Positions 1 to 8,847 of a stretch of 64,000 nucleotides of DNA are shown piece by piece; positions within the stretch are counted from its first letter, which is position 1; the number at the start of each line of letters is the position of its first letter. Both the position numbers and the translations under genes were made by a program. Source of the stretch: PHAA01 sp963665865 (GTDB taxonomy: Bacteria; Bacillota; Syntrophomonadia; Syntrophomonadales; Syntrophomonadaceae); NCBI GenBank assembly GCA_963665865.2, contig CAXXWF010000001.1, positions 744,001-808,000 of the forward strand, in the 5' to 3' direction. Under the pieces are notes generated by a model. The model was not told where the DNA came from. It saw only the letters and a list, made by a program, of their open reading frames with translations, and did not search any database.

Positions 1-2
1 AG

Positions 3-2126
3 CAAAAAAAGATCGTGATTGCTTTGGCCGGCAATCCCAACTCGGGAAAAACTACAATATTCAATGCCTTGACTGGTGCCCGGCAACATGTGGGCAACTA
101 TCCGGGAGTAACTGTTGAAAGAAAAGAAGGCCATGTAAATTATAAGGACCATGAAATTACTGTAATTGATCTACCTGGAACCTATGGTCTTTCTGCTTAC
201 TCGCCAGATGAGGTTGTAGCCCGCCAGGTTATTATTGAAGAAAAACCCGACATTTTGTTTAATATTGTGGATGCTTCAAACTTGGAACGTAACCTCTATT
301 TGACCATGCAGTTAAAAGAGCTGGAGGTTCCGCTGGTACTGGTGCTGAATATGGCTGATGTAGCCGAAAAGAACGAAGTCAAAATTAATTACAGCTTACT
401 GTCCCAACTTCTGGGAATTCCAGTTATACGGGCTATAGGCAGCAAAAACGAAGGTATAAAGGAAATTCTTGAGGCTGTTGTAAACAATGATTTCCGACCA
501 AGAGATACCCAGGAAAGGCAAGTGCGCTATCGGCCGGAAATCGAGAACGAGTTAACCCGCCTGCAGAAACAATTAACAAATCCAAAGTCTGGCGCCCTTG
601 AAATAGCAGCAGGGACAGAAACCAGTGTTTCGACCCCTTCACTGCCTTTCCGTTGGCTGCTCATTAAACTTCTGGAAAATGATCAGGAAGTAGGTAGGCA
701 AATGGCTGCCTGGAAGGGGAGTCAAGATATTATAAGCGAAGTTGAGCAAAGCCGTCTGCATATAACAAATCTATTGGGTGATGAGCCGGAAATATTGCTG
801 GTAGAGGACCGTTATGCCTTCATCCGCGGTATTTGCCGCGAAGCCTGTCATAGAGCCGCTTTGGACAAGGTAACAGTGACCGAAAAAATTGATAATATCC
901 TTTTAAATCGGCTACTGGGAATTCCTCTATTTTTGGTTCTAATGTGGTTGCTATTCCAAATGACCTTTACTTTGGCCGGACCGCCTATGGGCTGGATTAG
1001 TGTAGGAGTTACCAATCTGGGGAACTGGTTGAATGCACATATGTCGGACGGAATGCTGCGGTCTTTGTTAGTAGATGGCATTGTAGGTGGGGTAGGTGGA
1101 GTAATAGTCTTTTTACCTAACATCCTGCTTCTCTTTTTAGGCATTGCTTTTTTGGAAGGCACAGGTTATATGGCTCGGGCAGCTTTCGTTATGGATCAGA
1201 TCATGCATAAGGCTGGGCTGCACGGGAAGTCCTTTGTGCCCATGTTAATAGGTTTCGGTTGCTCGGTTCCTGCTTTGATGGCGACACGAACCTTGGAGAA
1301 CCCCCGTGATCGTCTGGTTACCATGTTGGTCACGCCTCTTATGAGCTGTGGGGCTCGACTGCCTGTTTACAGTATGCTTATTGCGGCTTTTTTTCCAAGA
1401 CAAATGGGCGGCAATATCCTGTTTTCTATATATATAATCGGTATCATTTTGGCTATTATCATGGCCCGAGTTTTCCGTACTTGGCTGCTTCCCGGTGAGA
1501 CCGAACCCTTTGTGATGGAATTGCCTATATATCGCTGGCCTACTATGAAAAGCATATTAATTCATGTGCGGGAACGTACCTGGCTCTATATGAAAAAAGC
1601 GGGGAGTATCATCCTAGCGGTTTCTATCATAATGTGGGGTTTATTTAGTTATCCTTCGGTGGATAAGCAAGGTCAGGCTTATGAGAGTCCCACTGCCCAA
1701 TTGGAAAACAGCTATGCCGGCCACCTTGGCAAATCGATAGCACCAGTGTTAAAACCGCTGGGTTTTGATTGGAAAACCAGCGTTGCATTGTTAGCTGGGT
1801 TTGGTGCTAAAGAGGTAGTTGTCAGCACCCTGAGCACTCTTTATAGCATTGAAGACGAAAAGGCTCTGAGCACAGGGGAAACATCTACCTTACAGACATT
1901 TGCCAATAGGGCTAAGGAGCAATCAGGTTACAGCCCCCTAGTAGCCTATGTCCTCATGATCTTTACTCTGATTTACGTACCCTGTATGGCGACCATCGCG
2001 GTAATGAAAAGGGAGACCAACACGTGGAAATGGCCGCTATTTACCATAACTTATACCTTTGTCCTGGCCTGGGCGGTTTCATTTCTAGTCTATCATGGGG
2101 GACTGCTGTTGAGTTTAGGGGTATAA
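3..2126 (+). CDS. feoB: Ferrous iron transport protein B, 5' end outside window
   Basis: FeoB imports Fe(II) across the cytoplasmic membrane and carries a cytosolic GTPase domain. The frame is open to the window edge, so the true start is upstream; the GTG at 15 is only the first internal candidate. Counting from it, the G1 loop GNPNSGKT is at residues 6-13, G3 DLPGTY at 52-57 and G4 NMAD near 113. The C-terminal half holds the hydrophobic segments and two FeoB gate regions, with the conserved cysteines in GFGCSVPAL and MSCGARLPVY and the later GFGAKEVVVSTLSTLY. Length is near the family norm. FeoA would be expected just upstream, outside the window. Very sure of the family. Confidence 0.97.
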   Translation, partial: QKKIVIALAGNPNSGKTTIFNALTGARQHVGNYPGVTVERKEGHVNYKDHEITVIDLPGTYGLSAYSPDEVVARQVIIEEKPDILFNIVDASNLERNLYLTMQLKELEVPLVLVLNMADVAEKNEVKINYSLLSQLLGIPVIRAIGSKNEGIKEILEAVVNNDFRPRDTQERQVRYRPEIENELTRLQKQLTNPKSGALEIAAGTETSVSTPSLPFRWLLIKLLENDQEVGRQMAAWKGSQDIISEVEQSRLHITNLLGDEPEILLVEDRYAFIRGICREACHRAALDKVTVTEKIDNILLNRLLGIPLFLVLMWLLFQMTFTLAGPPMGWISVGVTNLGNWLNAHMSDGMLRSLLVDGIVGGVGGVIVFLPNILLLFLGIAFLEGTGYMARAAFVMDQIMHKAGLHGKSFVPMLIGFGCSVPALMATRTLENPRDRLVTMLVTPLMSCGARLPVYSMLIAAFFPRQMGGNILFSIYIIGIILAIIMARVFRTWLLPGETEPFVMELPIYRWPTMKSILIHVRERTWLYMKKAGSIILAVSIIMWGLFSYPSVDKQGQAYESPTAQLENSYAGHLGKSIAPVLKPLGFDWKTSVALLAGFGAKEVVVSTLSTLYSIEDEKALSTGETSTLQTFANRAKEQSGYSPLVAYVLMIFTLIYVPCMATIAVMKRETNTWKWPLFTITYTFVLAWAVSFLVYHGGLLLSLGV

Positions 2127-2335
2127 ATTGGTATTCTGTTCTAGCATACGGCTGTTCCAACATGCAGGACCCCATTAGTATATATGCCCCTATAATTACC
2201 GGTATATAATCTTTATTGGTCTCGGATTCTATTAATGGGTTAATATATTTTTGTTGCTGTTTAATTATCACGATCATTATTTTCAAATCGAAGAAGTATA
2301 ATGAAAAGCACATATTCATATTATGGGAGGTAATA

Positions 2336-3139
2336 ATGAGTAGCTTATTAGTGGCAATTATCTTGGGTATTGTTGAAGGGATAACAGAGTTTTTACCGAT
2401 TTCTTCAACCGGCCATCTGATTTTGGTGAACAGACTGGTTGGATTTACGGGCAGTTTTGCCAATATGTTTGATATAATTATCCAACTCGGAGCCATTCTA
2501 TCGGTAGTCGTATATTTTTGGTGGCGTATCAATCCGTTTAGCAGTAGGAAAACGACTGAGGAAAAAACCGAGACCTGGGACCTGTGGAAAAAGACAATGG
2601 TTGCTGTCATCCCGGCTTTACTAATCGGCGGAACCATTAGTAAGGTTGTGGAGGATGCTCTATTTAACCCTCTTACCGTGGCAGTAGCATTGGTTATCGG
2701 TGGATTCATAATAATTATGGTAGAGAACCGAGACAAGTTGAATACTATTAATTCCATAGCCTCGCTTAACTATAAGACAGCATTTTTTATCGGTTTGATT
2801 CAATGCCTGGCGATGATTCCCGGAACTTCACGATCTGCAGCTACGATTATCGGGGCGATGCTTCTGGGTACTTCCCGGAGCGTGGCGGCGGAATTCTCCT
2901 TCTTTTTGGCAATTCCCACCATGATAGCGGCATCGGCCTATTCTTTCCTCAAAGCTAACGCAAGCTTGAGTACTAGCGAATGGCAGATTCTAAGTGTAGG
3001 CTTTGTGGTTTCTTTTTTGGTGGCTTGGGCAGTGATCGCGGCATTTATGAACTACATAAGGAAGAGGGATTTCAAACCCTTCGGGTATTATCGGATCATT
3101 GTCGGCCTTGCGGTGCTCTACATAACGTTTATGAAATAA
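2336..3139 (+). CDS. uppP: Undecaprenyl-diphosphatase UppP (BacA)
   Basis: Integral membrane phosphatase that recycles undecaprenyl diphosphate to the monophosphate carrier used in peptidoglycan synthesis; also linked to bacitracin resistance. The 267-residue product has the family signature EGITEFLPISSTGH at residues 14-27 and the second conserved segment PGTSRSAATIIG in the middle, with about seven or eight hydrophobic helices. The frame is open upstream to 2216, but the ATG at 2336 follows GGGAGG at 2325-2330 with proper spacing and gives the usual family length. It sits about 200 bases after feoB, probably as its own unit. An IS3 scar begins directly after its 3' end. Confidence 0.96.
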   Translation: MSSLLVAIILGIVEGITEFLPISSTGHLILVNRLVGFTGSFANMFDIIIQLGAILSVVVYFWWRINPFSSRKTTEEKTETWDLWKKTMVAVIPALLIGGTISKVVEDALFNPLTVAVALVIGGFIIIMVENRDKLNTINSIASLNYKTAFFIGLIQCLAMIPGTSRSAATIIGAMLLGTSRSVAAEFSFFLAIPTMIAASAYSFLKANASLSTSEWQILSVGFVVSFLVAWAVIAAFMNYIRKRDFKPFGYYRIIVGLAVLYITFMK

Positions 3140-3432
3140 CTATACATGATTTGCCTGGGGACCATCCAATGGACTTGGGGTAAAAGGAAAAGTGCCTGCC
3201 ATATAGCTTCCATAGGGGCATTATCCCAGCAGTTGCCTTTACGCGACATACTGCATATAAAACCGTATTTTTTTAGTGGTTTTTGATATTCATACGAGCA
3301 GTACTGACTGCCACGATCTGTATGAATTAGGACACCATGCGGATGGCCTAATCGTTTGTTCGCACTTTCTAAAGCACTACTTTTGCGCAAAATCCCTGAT
3401 TTACGCGGTTTAGTATCACTAAACCTGGCCAC
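3118..3432 (-). pseudogene. IS3-family transposase fragment (integrase core)
   Basis: A 104-codon minus-strand frame contains a typical IS3/IS150-type integrase-core stretch: HTDRGSQYCS, then a tyrosine-rich spacer, then SMSRKGNCWDNAPME. These carry the second Asp and the final Glu of the DDE triad. The N-terminal part with the first Asp and the HTH orfA are missing. Similarity stops near 3190, after which the frame runs into the 3' end of uppP. It is a dead remnant. Its right edge coincides with the point where the neighbouring ComEC frame begins, so the element probably broke that gene. Confidence 0.75.
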
Positions 3433-3447
3433 ACGCAGGGCGATTCC

Positions 3448-4191
3448 ATGCTTCTAAAAACACCCCAGGGCAAATTTGTCCTGGGGGATGGAGGGGGGAG
3501 TCAATTCTATGATGTTGCGGCCAAAAAACTGCTGCCCTATCTGCATTATCGTGGTATACGCTACTTAGACATGATCATTAATACCCATCCTGATATTGAC
3601 CATGAAAAAGGACTGGAGAGTGTGGCCGAGCAGATCGATGTAAATTGTCTGGGATTGCCCGCCAGTATTTCGACCTGTAAGGAATACCAGCCTCTGCGAG
3701 ACATAGCCGTCCGGCGCAATATACCGGTATTCAGTCTGGGAGCAGGACAATACATCAATTTGGAAAACGGTGTTCAGATAAAAGTTCTGCATCCAGAACG
3801 GGATTTGTACGATGGCCAGGCTTTAAACCAGGAATCTGTGGTCTTGCAGGTGACGTACGGGGAATTCGCAGTTCTCCTAACTGGAGATATACCCAGTGAA
3901 GTCATTCCCCAAGTTCTGGCGAAAGTGGACTTGCCGATAAATGTTGTAAAGGTACCTCATCATGGCAGCAAAGGTTCGCTGTCGCCAGGTTTCTATCAAA
4001 AGTTGCACCCGCGTTTAGCCGTAATATCGGTGGCTGCCAACAATCCTTTCGGACATCCTAATCCCTCTGTTTTAGAAGCCCTGGCCCAGGCCCAGGTTGA
4101 AGTTTTACGTACTGATCAGGACGGTGCGGTGATGGTAAGCACTGACGGCAAGGATGTGATGATTAGTAGGACAAAAAATAGCAGTAATTAA
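3448..4191 (+). pseudogene. ComEC/Rec2 C-terminal metallo-hydrolase domain, 5'-truncated
   Basis: The 247 residues match the metallo-beta-lactamase-like domain at the C terminus of the DNA-uptake channel ComEC, or of stand-alone ComEC-like hydrolases. Visible landmarks are a DGGG loop near residue 16, the metal motif NTHPDIDH near 45-52, LLTGD near 144 and VPHHGS near 168. The frame reads back four codons before the ATG as QGDS, the normal family motif preceding this point, and then similarity ends at the IS3 scar. No ribosome binding site precedes the ATG. The membrane part of ComEC is absent. I read it as a decayed gene; a short expressed hydrolase is the alternative. Confidence 0.7.
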
Positions 4192-4193
4192 GG

Positions 4194-4406
4194 TTGATGA
4201 AAACCGCTCAATCTCAGAAAATTTCCAGGTGGGCTATTCACAGGCGCTTTGAACAGGGAAGAATTATAGTCAACCACATCAAATTCCTAGGCTACGATAA
4301 AGACGATAAAGGCAACCGCATCATCAATGAAGAGCAGGCTAAAAAAGTCAGGCGGATAAAAAAAAGTGTTTTTGCAGGATTTCCGAATATTTGCCAAAAG
4401 ATATAA
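4194..4406 (+). pseudogene. Large serine recombinase fragment
   Basis: A 70-residue frame resembles the middle 'Recombinase' domain of large serine site-specific recombinases. The recognisable stretches are RRFEQGRIIVN and KFLGYDKDDKGNRIINEEQA, followed by KKVRRI. The catalytic resolvase domain and the long C-terminal zinc-ribbon/coiled-coil part are missing, and the tail after residue 58 is unrelated. It lies three bases after the ComEC remnant, so 3190-4406 is a chain of three broken genes. Family call from motif recognition only. Confidence 0.55.
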
Positions 4407-4411
4407 ATTAC

Positions 4412-4440
4412 TTTAAAATCAGAAGTAGTTAAAATATAAT
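4412..4440 (+). promoter_or_regulatory. Putative promoter of the c-di-GMP riboswitch transcript
   Basis: A perfect TATAAT at 4435-4440 is preceded, at 17-base spacing, by TTTAAA at 4412-4417. Transcription would start about ten bases before the riboswitch aptamer. The -35 box is weak. Confidence 0.5.
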
Positions 4441-4449
4441 ATTGAAATC

Positions 4450-4530
4450 GATAATAGCAAATCTGGTGAAAGCCGGAGACGCAAAGCCACGGGCCTAAGG
4501 TCACATGACTAAGGTAGCCGGGTTGCCGAA
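4450..4530 (+). ncRNA. Class I cyclic di-GMP riboswitch (GEMM-I)
   Basis: The segment carries the GEMM-I consensus in order: GCAAA near 4457, a GNRA-type GAAA loop in TGGTGAAAGCC, the signature GACGCAAAGCCACGGG at 4478-4493, then CTAAGG with a variable hairpin and the closing AGGTAGCCGGGTTGCCG at 4513-4529. The aptamer binds cyclic di-GMP, a second messenger for motility and surface attachment. It is followed at 4572 by an intrinsic terminator and at 4652 by the gene it presumably controls. Whether ligand switches the gene on or off cannot be told by eye. Confidence 0.9.
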
Positions 4531-4571
4531 AGTGCTTAATATAACTAATAATACTGTATTAATAGTTTATT

Positions 4572-4613
4572 AACAGCTACTGCCTGGTAACCCCAAGCAG
4601 TAGCTGTTTTTTT
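4572..4613 (+). terminator. Intrinsic terminator of the c-di-GMP riboswitch
   Basis: Perfect 12-base arms AACAGCTACTGC (4572-4583) and GCAGTAGCTGTT (4597-4608) are followed by a T run to 4613. It lies between the aptamer and the start codon, as expected for transcription attenuation. Confidence 0.88.
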
Positions 4614-4651
4614 GTTTAAGATGCTAACTTTTATTTAAGGGAGTAATATCA

Positions 4652-5716
4652 ATGAATAATAACTTAATAAAAAACGAAAAAGGTTCCGTTATAATAATTG
4701 TGGTTTTATTGATGACTGTTTTGATGGGTTGCGCAGCTCTTATTCTTGATATCGGTAGAGTGTACATAGAACAATCAAAGCTGCAAAATGCTATTGATGC
4801 TGCCAGCCTTGCTGCTGCTCAGGATTTACCTGATACCTCAAAGGCTACTGATTCAGCAAATCACTATATTATTTTAAACGGATACACTCCAGCAGATATT
4901 TCAATTAACTTTTCAAATTCAAACATGAGAATAGATATTTCTGGATCCAAAGTGATAACTTACAGTTTTGCAAAAGTTTTAGGTTTTGATAGTACAACAG
5001 TAAATCTAAGTGCCTCTGCTGATCGCAAAAGCATAGGCGCTGCATTCGATTACACACTTTTTTCTGGTAGTGGAACTGATACACTAAGTCTTAACGGAAG
5101 CAACTTTTACATAGGAGGAAGTACTCACACGAATTACCAGTTTAACATGAATGGTTCAAGCCAAACCATAACTGGTGCATGCGAAGCCGTATCAACTATA
5201 AAAATAAATGGAAGCAATATTAATGTAAATAATAGAATGCCGGGCGCTCCTTTTGTAGAAATGTCTGATTTTTCGGAAATAATAAGAATCAAAGCGGAAA
5301 ATGCTGGGCAATCCTACGTTGGTAACCAAAATTTTAACGGAAGCTTTTTAGACATTGATTCACCAATCTATGTCGACGGCAATGTTACAATAAATGGCAG
5401 CCATTTTACCGGAAAAGGATGTATTCTTGCAACAGGCAATATTTCTTTTAATGGAAGTAATTTAAATGAAAGCTCTAGTGATGCTGTATGTTTCTACTCA
5501 AAAAACGGGAATATCATTGTAAACGGCTCGAATGCAGTGCTTGACGGTATTGTCTATGCACCCAAAGGGAAAATTACGATGAACGGCTCAAATCAAACTA
5601 TTCATGGTAGAGTTATTGGTAACGAAGTTGGTTTTAATGGAAGCAATATCAGCATCATCGGTGGAACAAGTGAGCTTTTGAGTCTTTCTTCAAGTTCGGT
5701 TAAACTCACTAAATGA
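4652..5716 (+). CDS. Tad-like (TadE/G-type) exported protein with NGSN repeats
   Basis: The 354-residue product begins NEKGSVIIIVVLL, the N-terminal hydrophobic segment of TadE/TadG-like pilus-assembly proteins, continuing with DIGRVY and LQNAIDAASLAAA typical of that domain. The remaining roughly 220 residues are rich in Asn, Ser and Gly and carry about nine short repeats of the form (hydrophobic)-NGS(N/S/H/F), spaced 15-40 residues apart, which suggests a beta-solenoid surface protein. GGGAG nine bases upstream supports the ATG. The upstream c-di-GMP riboswitch and terminator imply control by surface-lifestyle signalling. No other pilus genes are adjacent. Exact function unknown; it may be an adhesin or matrix protein. 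Confidence 0.75.
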   Translation: MNNNLIKNEKGSVIIIVVLLMTVLMGCAALILDIGRVYIEQSKLQNAIDAASLAAAQDLPDTSKATDSANHYIILNGYTPADISINFSNSNMRIDISGSKVITYSFAKVLGFDSTTVNLSASADRKSIGAAFDYTLFSGSGTDTLSLNGSNFYIGGSTHTNYQFNMNGSSQTITGACEAVSTIKINGSNINVNNRMPGAPFVEMSDFSEIIRIKAENAGQSYVGNQNFNGSFLDIDSPIYVDGNVTINGSHFTGKGCILATGNISFNGSNLNESSSDAVCFYSKNGNIIVNGSNAVLDGIVYAPKGKITMNGSNQTIHGRVIGNEVGFNGSNISIIGGTSELLSLSSSSVKLTK

Positions 5717-5734
5717 ACTGAATGAATTCCACGT

Positions 5735-5765
5735 CCCCCTTACTTTGAGGGGGTATACTTTTGCG
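5735..5765 (+). terminator. Weak terminator after the Tad-like gene
   Basis: CCCCCT (5735-5740) pairs with AGGGGG (5748-5753) around a 7-base loop, followed by an interrupted T-rich stretch. Stem is short, so this is tentative. Confidence 0.45.
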
Positions 5766-5780
5766 TAAATATCCTAGTTG

Positions 5781-6878
5781 CTAATTTTCATAAATATGGA
5801 GAAAGTATTCCATCAGGAACTTATAGTGCCGACTTCGAATACGACGTGCAACAAAAGCTTCAGGCCTTGAACTAACCTCAATAATCCATACTTTCCCATA
5901 CGTATCTATTCCAATATCGATAGACAGGACTGCTAACGGCAATCCCAATTTTCTTTCTAAAACTATGGGAACATGATTTAATATGTGTTTTAATTGCCAG
6001 TTAATGCTGTTCTTAAAGTCATCAGACCCCTTAGATATTTTATCAAGGGCTTTTTTAACTGATAATCTTGTTCCATAAACAATGCCTGTTGTTACAAAGC
6101 GTCCGCTTACCGCTAACCTGGCCTCCCCCCCGGTATACACCCAATCTCCATTGCCGTCTTTTTGAACTTGGATGCGGAAATCAAGGACTCGACCATCCAC
6201 CCTACATAGATTAATACCCTTTTGTACCGTGTAGCTATGACGATTCTTGATGGATATACGCAATTGTCTCCATAGGTCTCTGAAGCGTATATGTTTTTCC
6301 CAGCTTGGTGGAGCACCCGTTGCTTGACTAAATCTATAAATATTAGGGGTTCGTATTACCTTGAAAATACCTCTCGCTGCATTGTTTCTCCTGGGTTTAA
6401 GAAAGACTACTGATCCCTGGTCTAAATAATCTCTAAGATTAGCGTAAGATAATAATCTCGTCGGAGGAACGACATCCACAGTAGTGGGGTCGTTTAATAG
6501 GGCATTATAAACTTCCCATTTATCAAAAAACCTTTCGTTTAGTAATATAACATTGGGATCATTACGAAATCTTGTTAATAACTTTTTTACTCGAGGTTGC
6601 AATTCGTGTGTTCGACGGTGAATTCTATTATATACAATATCTGGAAAAGCGAAAGTCCTTCTTCTCCAAAACCCCTTTTTACCTGCAATTGAGATGAAGA
6701 CATAGCCTTTAATAGTCGTATTTTTCCAATTAACATCTTCCGGAAAAAAGAGAAACATTTCTATTCCATGCTTTTTTGCCATGGCAAACTTCTCTTTAAT
6801 AGTCTTTATTTCTGTGTTCATCAAAGAGCTAGTTCTGGGACATGCCATTGTTGATAAGATGCCAACCGTTGTTGTCAA
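5781..6878 (-). CDS. YheC/YheD-family endospore coat-associated ATP-grasp protein
   Basis: The 365-residue product matches the YheC/YheD family, ATP-grasp proteins found with the Bacillus spore coat; their substrate is unknown. Seen: N-terminal VGILSTMACP, the family-typical FAFPDIVYNRIHRRTHE, and the ATP-grasp core with FLKPRRNNAARGIF, a gEARLAVSGRF segment and the C-terminal LSIDIGIDTYGKVWIIEVSSRPE, where Asp, Glu and Ser/Arg bind metal and nucleotide. Start is TTG at 6878 preceded by GAGGAG. It is convergent with the Tad-like gene and stands alone. Family fairly certain, biochemical role not. Confidence 0.85.
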   Translation of the reverse strand: MTTTVGILSTMACPRTSSLMNTEIKTIKEKFAMAKKHGIEMFLFFPEDVNWKNTTIKGYVFISIAGKKGFWRRRTFAFPDIVYNRIHRRTHELQPRVKKLLTRFRNDPNVILLNERFFDKWEVYNALLNDPTTVDVVPPTRLLSYANLRDYLDQGSVVFLKPRRNNAARGIFKVIRTPNIYRFSQATGAPPSWEKHIRFRDLWRQLRISIKNRHSYTVQKGINLCRVDGRVLDFRIQVQKDGNGDWVYTGGEARLAVSGRFVTTGIVYGTRLSVKKALDKISKGSDDFKNSINWQLKHILNHVPIVLERKLGLPLAVLSIDIGIDTYGKVWIIEVSSRPEAFVARRIRSRHYKFLMEYFLHIYEN

Positions 6879-7275
6879 CAGATAATCTCCTCACATTCTT
6901 CCACTGTAATCATCTAAGACATGATTTTCTGTAATCCAAATGATAATCATCAAGTTTTTACCTAAATTAATTTATGCCAAACATACACATTAAGTGATTG
7001 AAATGCAGTGCATTGAATTTAGCTCCGGGCTTCTGCTACATAAAAAGTAGATCAACAGGCCGAGGTGCAATAAATGCCGAGTTTCCCCGAGAAAAGCTAT
7101 CTTACTGCTGCACAGTTAGGAGCGCCAGGGCAGGTTTAGAAAATTACTCAAACCGGGAACAGTTGTAGTCCTTAAGGCTTCACCGTACACCAAACTAGAA
7201 AGATTACGTACAAAAGCATTTAAGAACAAAAATTAATTAGAGGTACCGCAGGGTATTGTCACGAGCTATAGAGAT
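6879..7275. other. Intergenic region, no gene recognised
   Basis: About 400 bases between the divergent YheC/D and Nramp genes. I see no convincing reading frame on either strand. The part 7020-7200 has several short GC-rich complementary stretches and could be a structured leader or a worn repeat, but it matches none of the metal riboswitch consensus sequences I checked (M-box, yybP-ykoY, NiCo). Confidence 0.4.
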
Positions 7276-7306
7276 TTCTGTCTTTGTTAAGACAGAATGG
7301 TATAAT
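7276..7306 (+). promoter_or_regulatory. Palindromic operator overlapping the Nramp promoter
   Basis: Perfect 9-base inverted repeat TTCTGTCTT (7276-7284) / AAGACAGAA (7289-7297) with a 4-base centre, three bases before a perfect TATAAT at 7301-7306. It covers the -35/spacer region, the classic place for a repressor. By gene context a metal-sensing repressor (MntR, Fur or DtxR class) is likely, but the sequence is not a textbook box of any of these. Confidence 0.6.
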
Positions 7307-7341
7307 GGGCTAAGCAAAAGAGCAAAAGGAATACTATTCAT

Positions 7342-8607
7342 ATGAAATGGTCAAATGCACTTAGCTTTTTAAAAGAAAAACATGTATCTGAATTAACGGC
7401 CTTAGATTTCATAAGATACATCGGTCCTGGATTTTTAGTCACTATTGGTTTTATCGATCCCGGCAATTGGGCCTCAAACATTGCGGCAGGCTCAGGTTTT
7501 GGATATTCTCTGCTATGGGTCGTGACATTAGGGACTATTTTCCTGATCATTCTACAGCATAATGCGGCCCACCTTGGTATTGTAACTGGTTATTGCCTGT
7601 CTGAATCTGCAACGTCATTTTTGAAACCGTGGATAAGCAGGTCATTATTGTCAACAGCAATGTTAGCTTGCATTTCTACTGGGCTGGCTGAGATACTTGG
7701 TGCCGCCATTGCTTTAAATATGCTTTTCCAGGTCCCAATAAAAATAGGTTCAATATTGGTCACTGGTTTGATTATGTGGATGATTTTCACTCATTCCTAC
7801 AAAAAACTTGAGAGATGGATAATTGGGTTTGTCTCAATAATTGGATTGTCGTTTATTATTGAATTGGGCTTTGTGCATACAAATTGGCATCAAGCCTTAT
7901 TGGGAGTGGTTATACCAAGCCTTCCTAATGGGTCAATCATTATTGTAATGAGTGTTTTAGGTGCTGTAGTAATGCCACATAATCTATTTTTACATTCAGA
8001 GATAATTCAAAGCCGGCAGTGGCATCTGGCGGATGAGGGAAGTCGGGAAAAGCAGTTAAAATATGAATATGTGGATACTATTTTTTCGATGCTGGTTGGA
8101 TGGGCAATCAACTGTGCCATTATTATAGTTGCTGCCTCGACTTTTTTTACGGTCCATTTACCAATAAATGAACTGCAACAGGCAGATAAAATGTTAGTGC
8201 CTCTGGTTGGCAATGCTGCGGCGCTCATTTTTGCCATCGCCTTATTGTTTGCTGGAATATCAGCCTCAGTCACAGCAGGCATGGCAGGTGGTATCACTTT
8301 TTCAGGAATTTATGGTGAGCCTTATAATATTAATGATAAGCATACCAAGTTTGGCATAGGGTTAACCCTAATTCCCGCTCTTTTAATAATTTTTCTTATA
8401 AAGGACACCTTTAAGGGGCTGATATTTTCTCAGATACTGCTCAGCATCCAACTCCCCTTCACAATATTTCTGCAATTATATTTAACATCTTCCGAGAAAG
8501 TCATGGGAAGGTTTAAAAATTCCATATTGGAACAGGTTTCGCTTTGGTTAATCGGCATGATTGTAGTCGCTTTAAACATATTATTGGTGATTAACGTAAT
8601 GTTTTAA
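7342..8607 (+). CDS. Nramp-family divalent metal transporter (MntH-like)
   Basis: Proton-coupled importer of Mn(II) or Fe(II). The 421-residue, eleven-helix protein has the two substrate-binding signatures: DPGNW at residues 39-43 in TM1 (Asp and Asn bind metal) and MPHNLFLHS starting at residue 211 in TM6, with Ala three residues before the metal-binding Met. Length is normal. ATG at 7342 has AAAGGA upstream. Monocistronic, driven by the TATAAT at 7301 under the palindrome at 7276-7297. Mn versus Fe preference cannot be settled from sequence alone. Confidence 0.92.
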   Translation: MKWSNALSFLKEKHVSELTALDFIRYIGPGFLVTIGFIDPGNWASNIAAGSGFGYSLLWVVTLGTIFLIILQHNAAHLGIVTGYCLSESATSFLKPWISRSLLSTAMLACISTGLAEILGAAIALNMLFQVPIKIGSILVTGLIMWMIFTHSYKKLERWIIGFVSIIGLSFIIELGFVHTNWHQALLGVVIPSLPNGSIIIVMSVLGAVVMPHNLFLHSEIIQSRQWHLADEGSREKQLKYEYVDTIFSMLVGWAINCAIIIVAASTFFTVHLPINELQQADKMLVPLVGNAAALIFAIALLFAGISASVTAGMAGGITFSGIYGEPYNINDKHTKFGIGLTLIPALLIIFLIKDTFKGLIFSQILLSIQLPFTIFLQLYLTSSEKVMGRFKNSILEQVSLWLIGMIVVALNILLVINVMF

Positions 8608-8847
8608 AAGTACTCTCCTCATTCTTTTCGGAATTCCCAGATTCATATTCCTACCAGTTTGTAACCCAACAAAACCCATTTACCCTCAAACCTCAAGAGG
8701 GCTTATCTGTATTGCCACTCTTTCCTTTGGGTTTTCCAAAGGCCGTCAGAAGCTTCATACCCAATCACTTCTTACTGACAAGCTTCGAACTACTGCCTTG
8801 AATACTATTTGCCCTCTCGCCAACATAACTATAGGAGGGAGGGCGCT

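Noticed and set aside
2041..2757. Long minus-strand frame (238 codons) across the feoB-uppP junction
   Set aside because: Lies opposite two clear genes, has no recognisable domain and no ribosome binding site.
5085..5670. CRISPR-like periodicity
   Set aside because: The repeats are coding, degenerate at DNA level and irregularly spaced; no array or cas genes occur in the window.
7020..7200. Possible metal-sensing riboswitch upstream of Nramp
   Set aside because: I compared by eye with M-box, yybP-ykoY, NiCo, lysine and cobalamin consensus words and found no ordered match.
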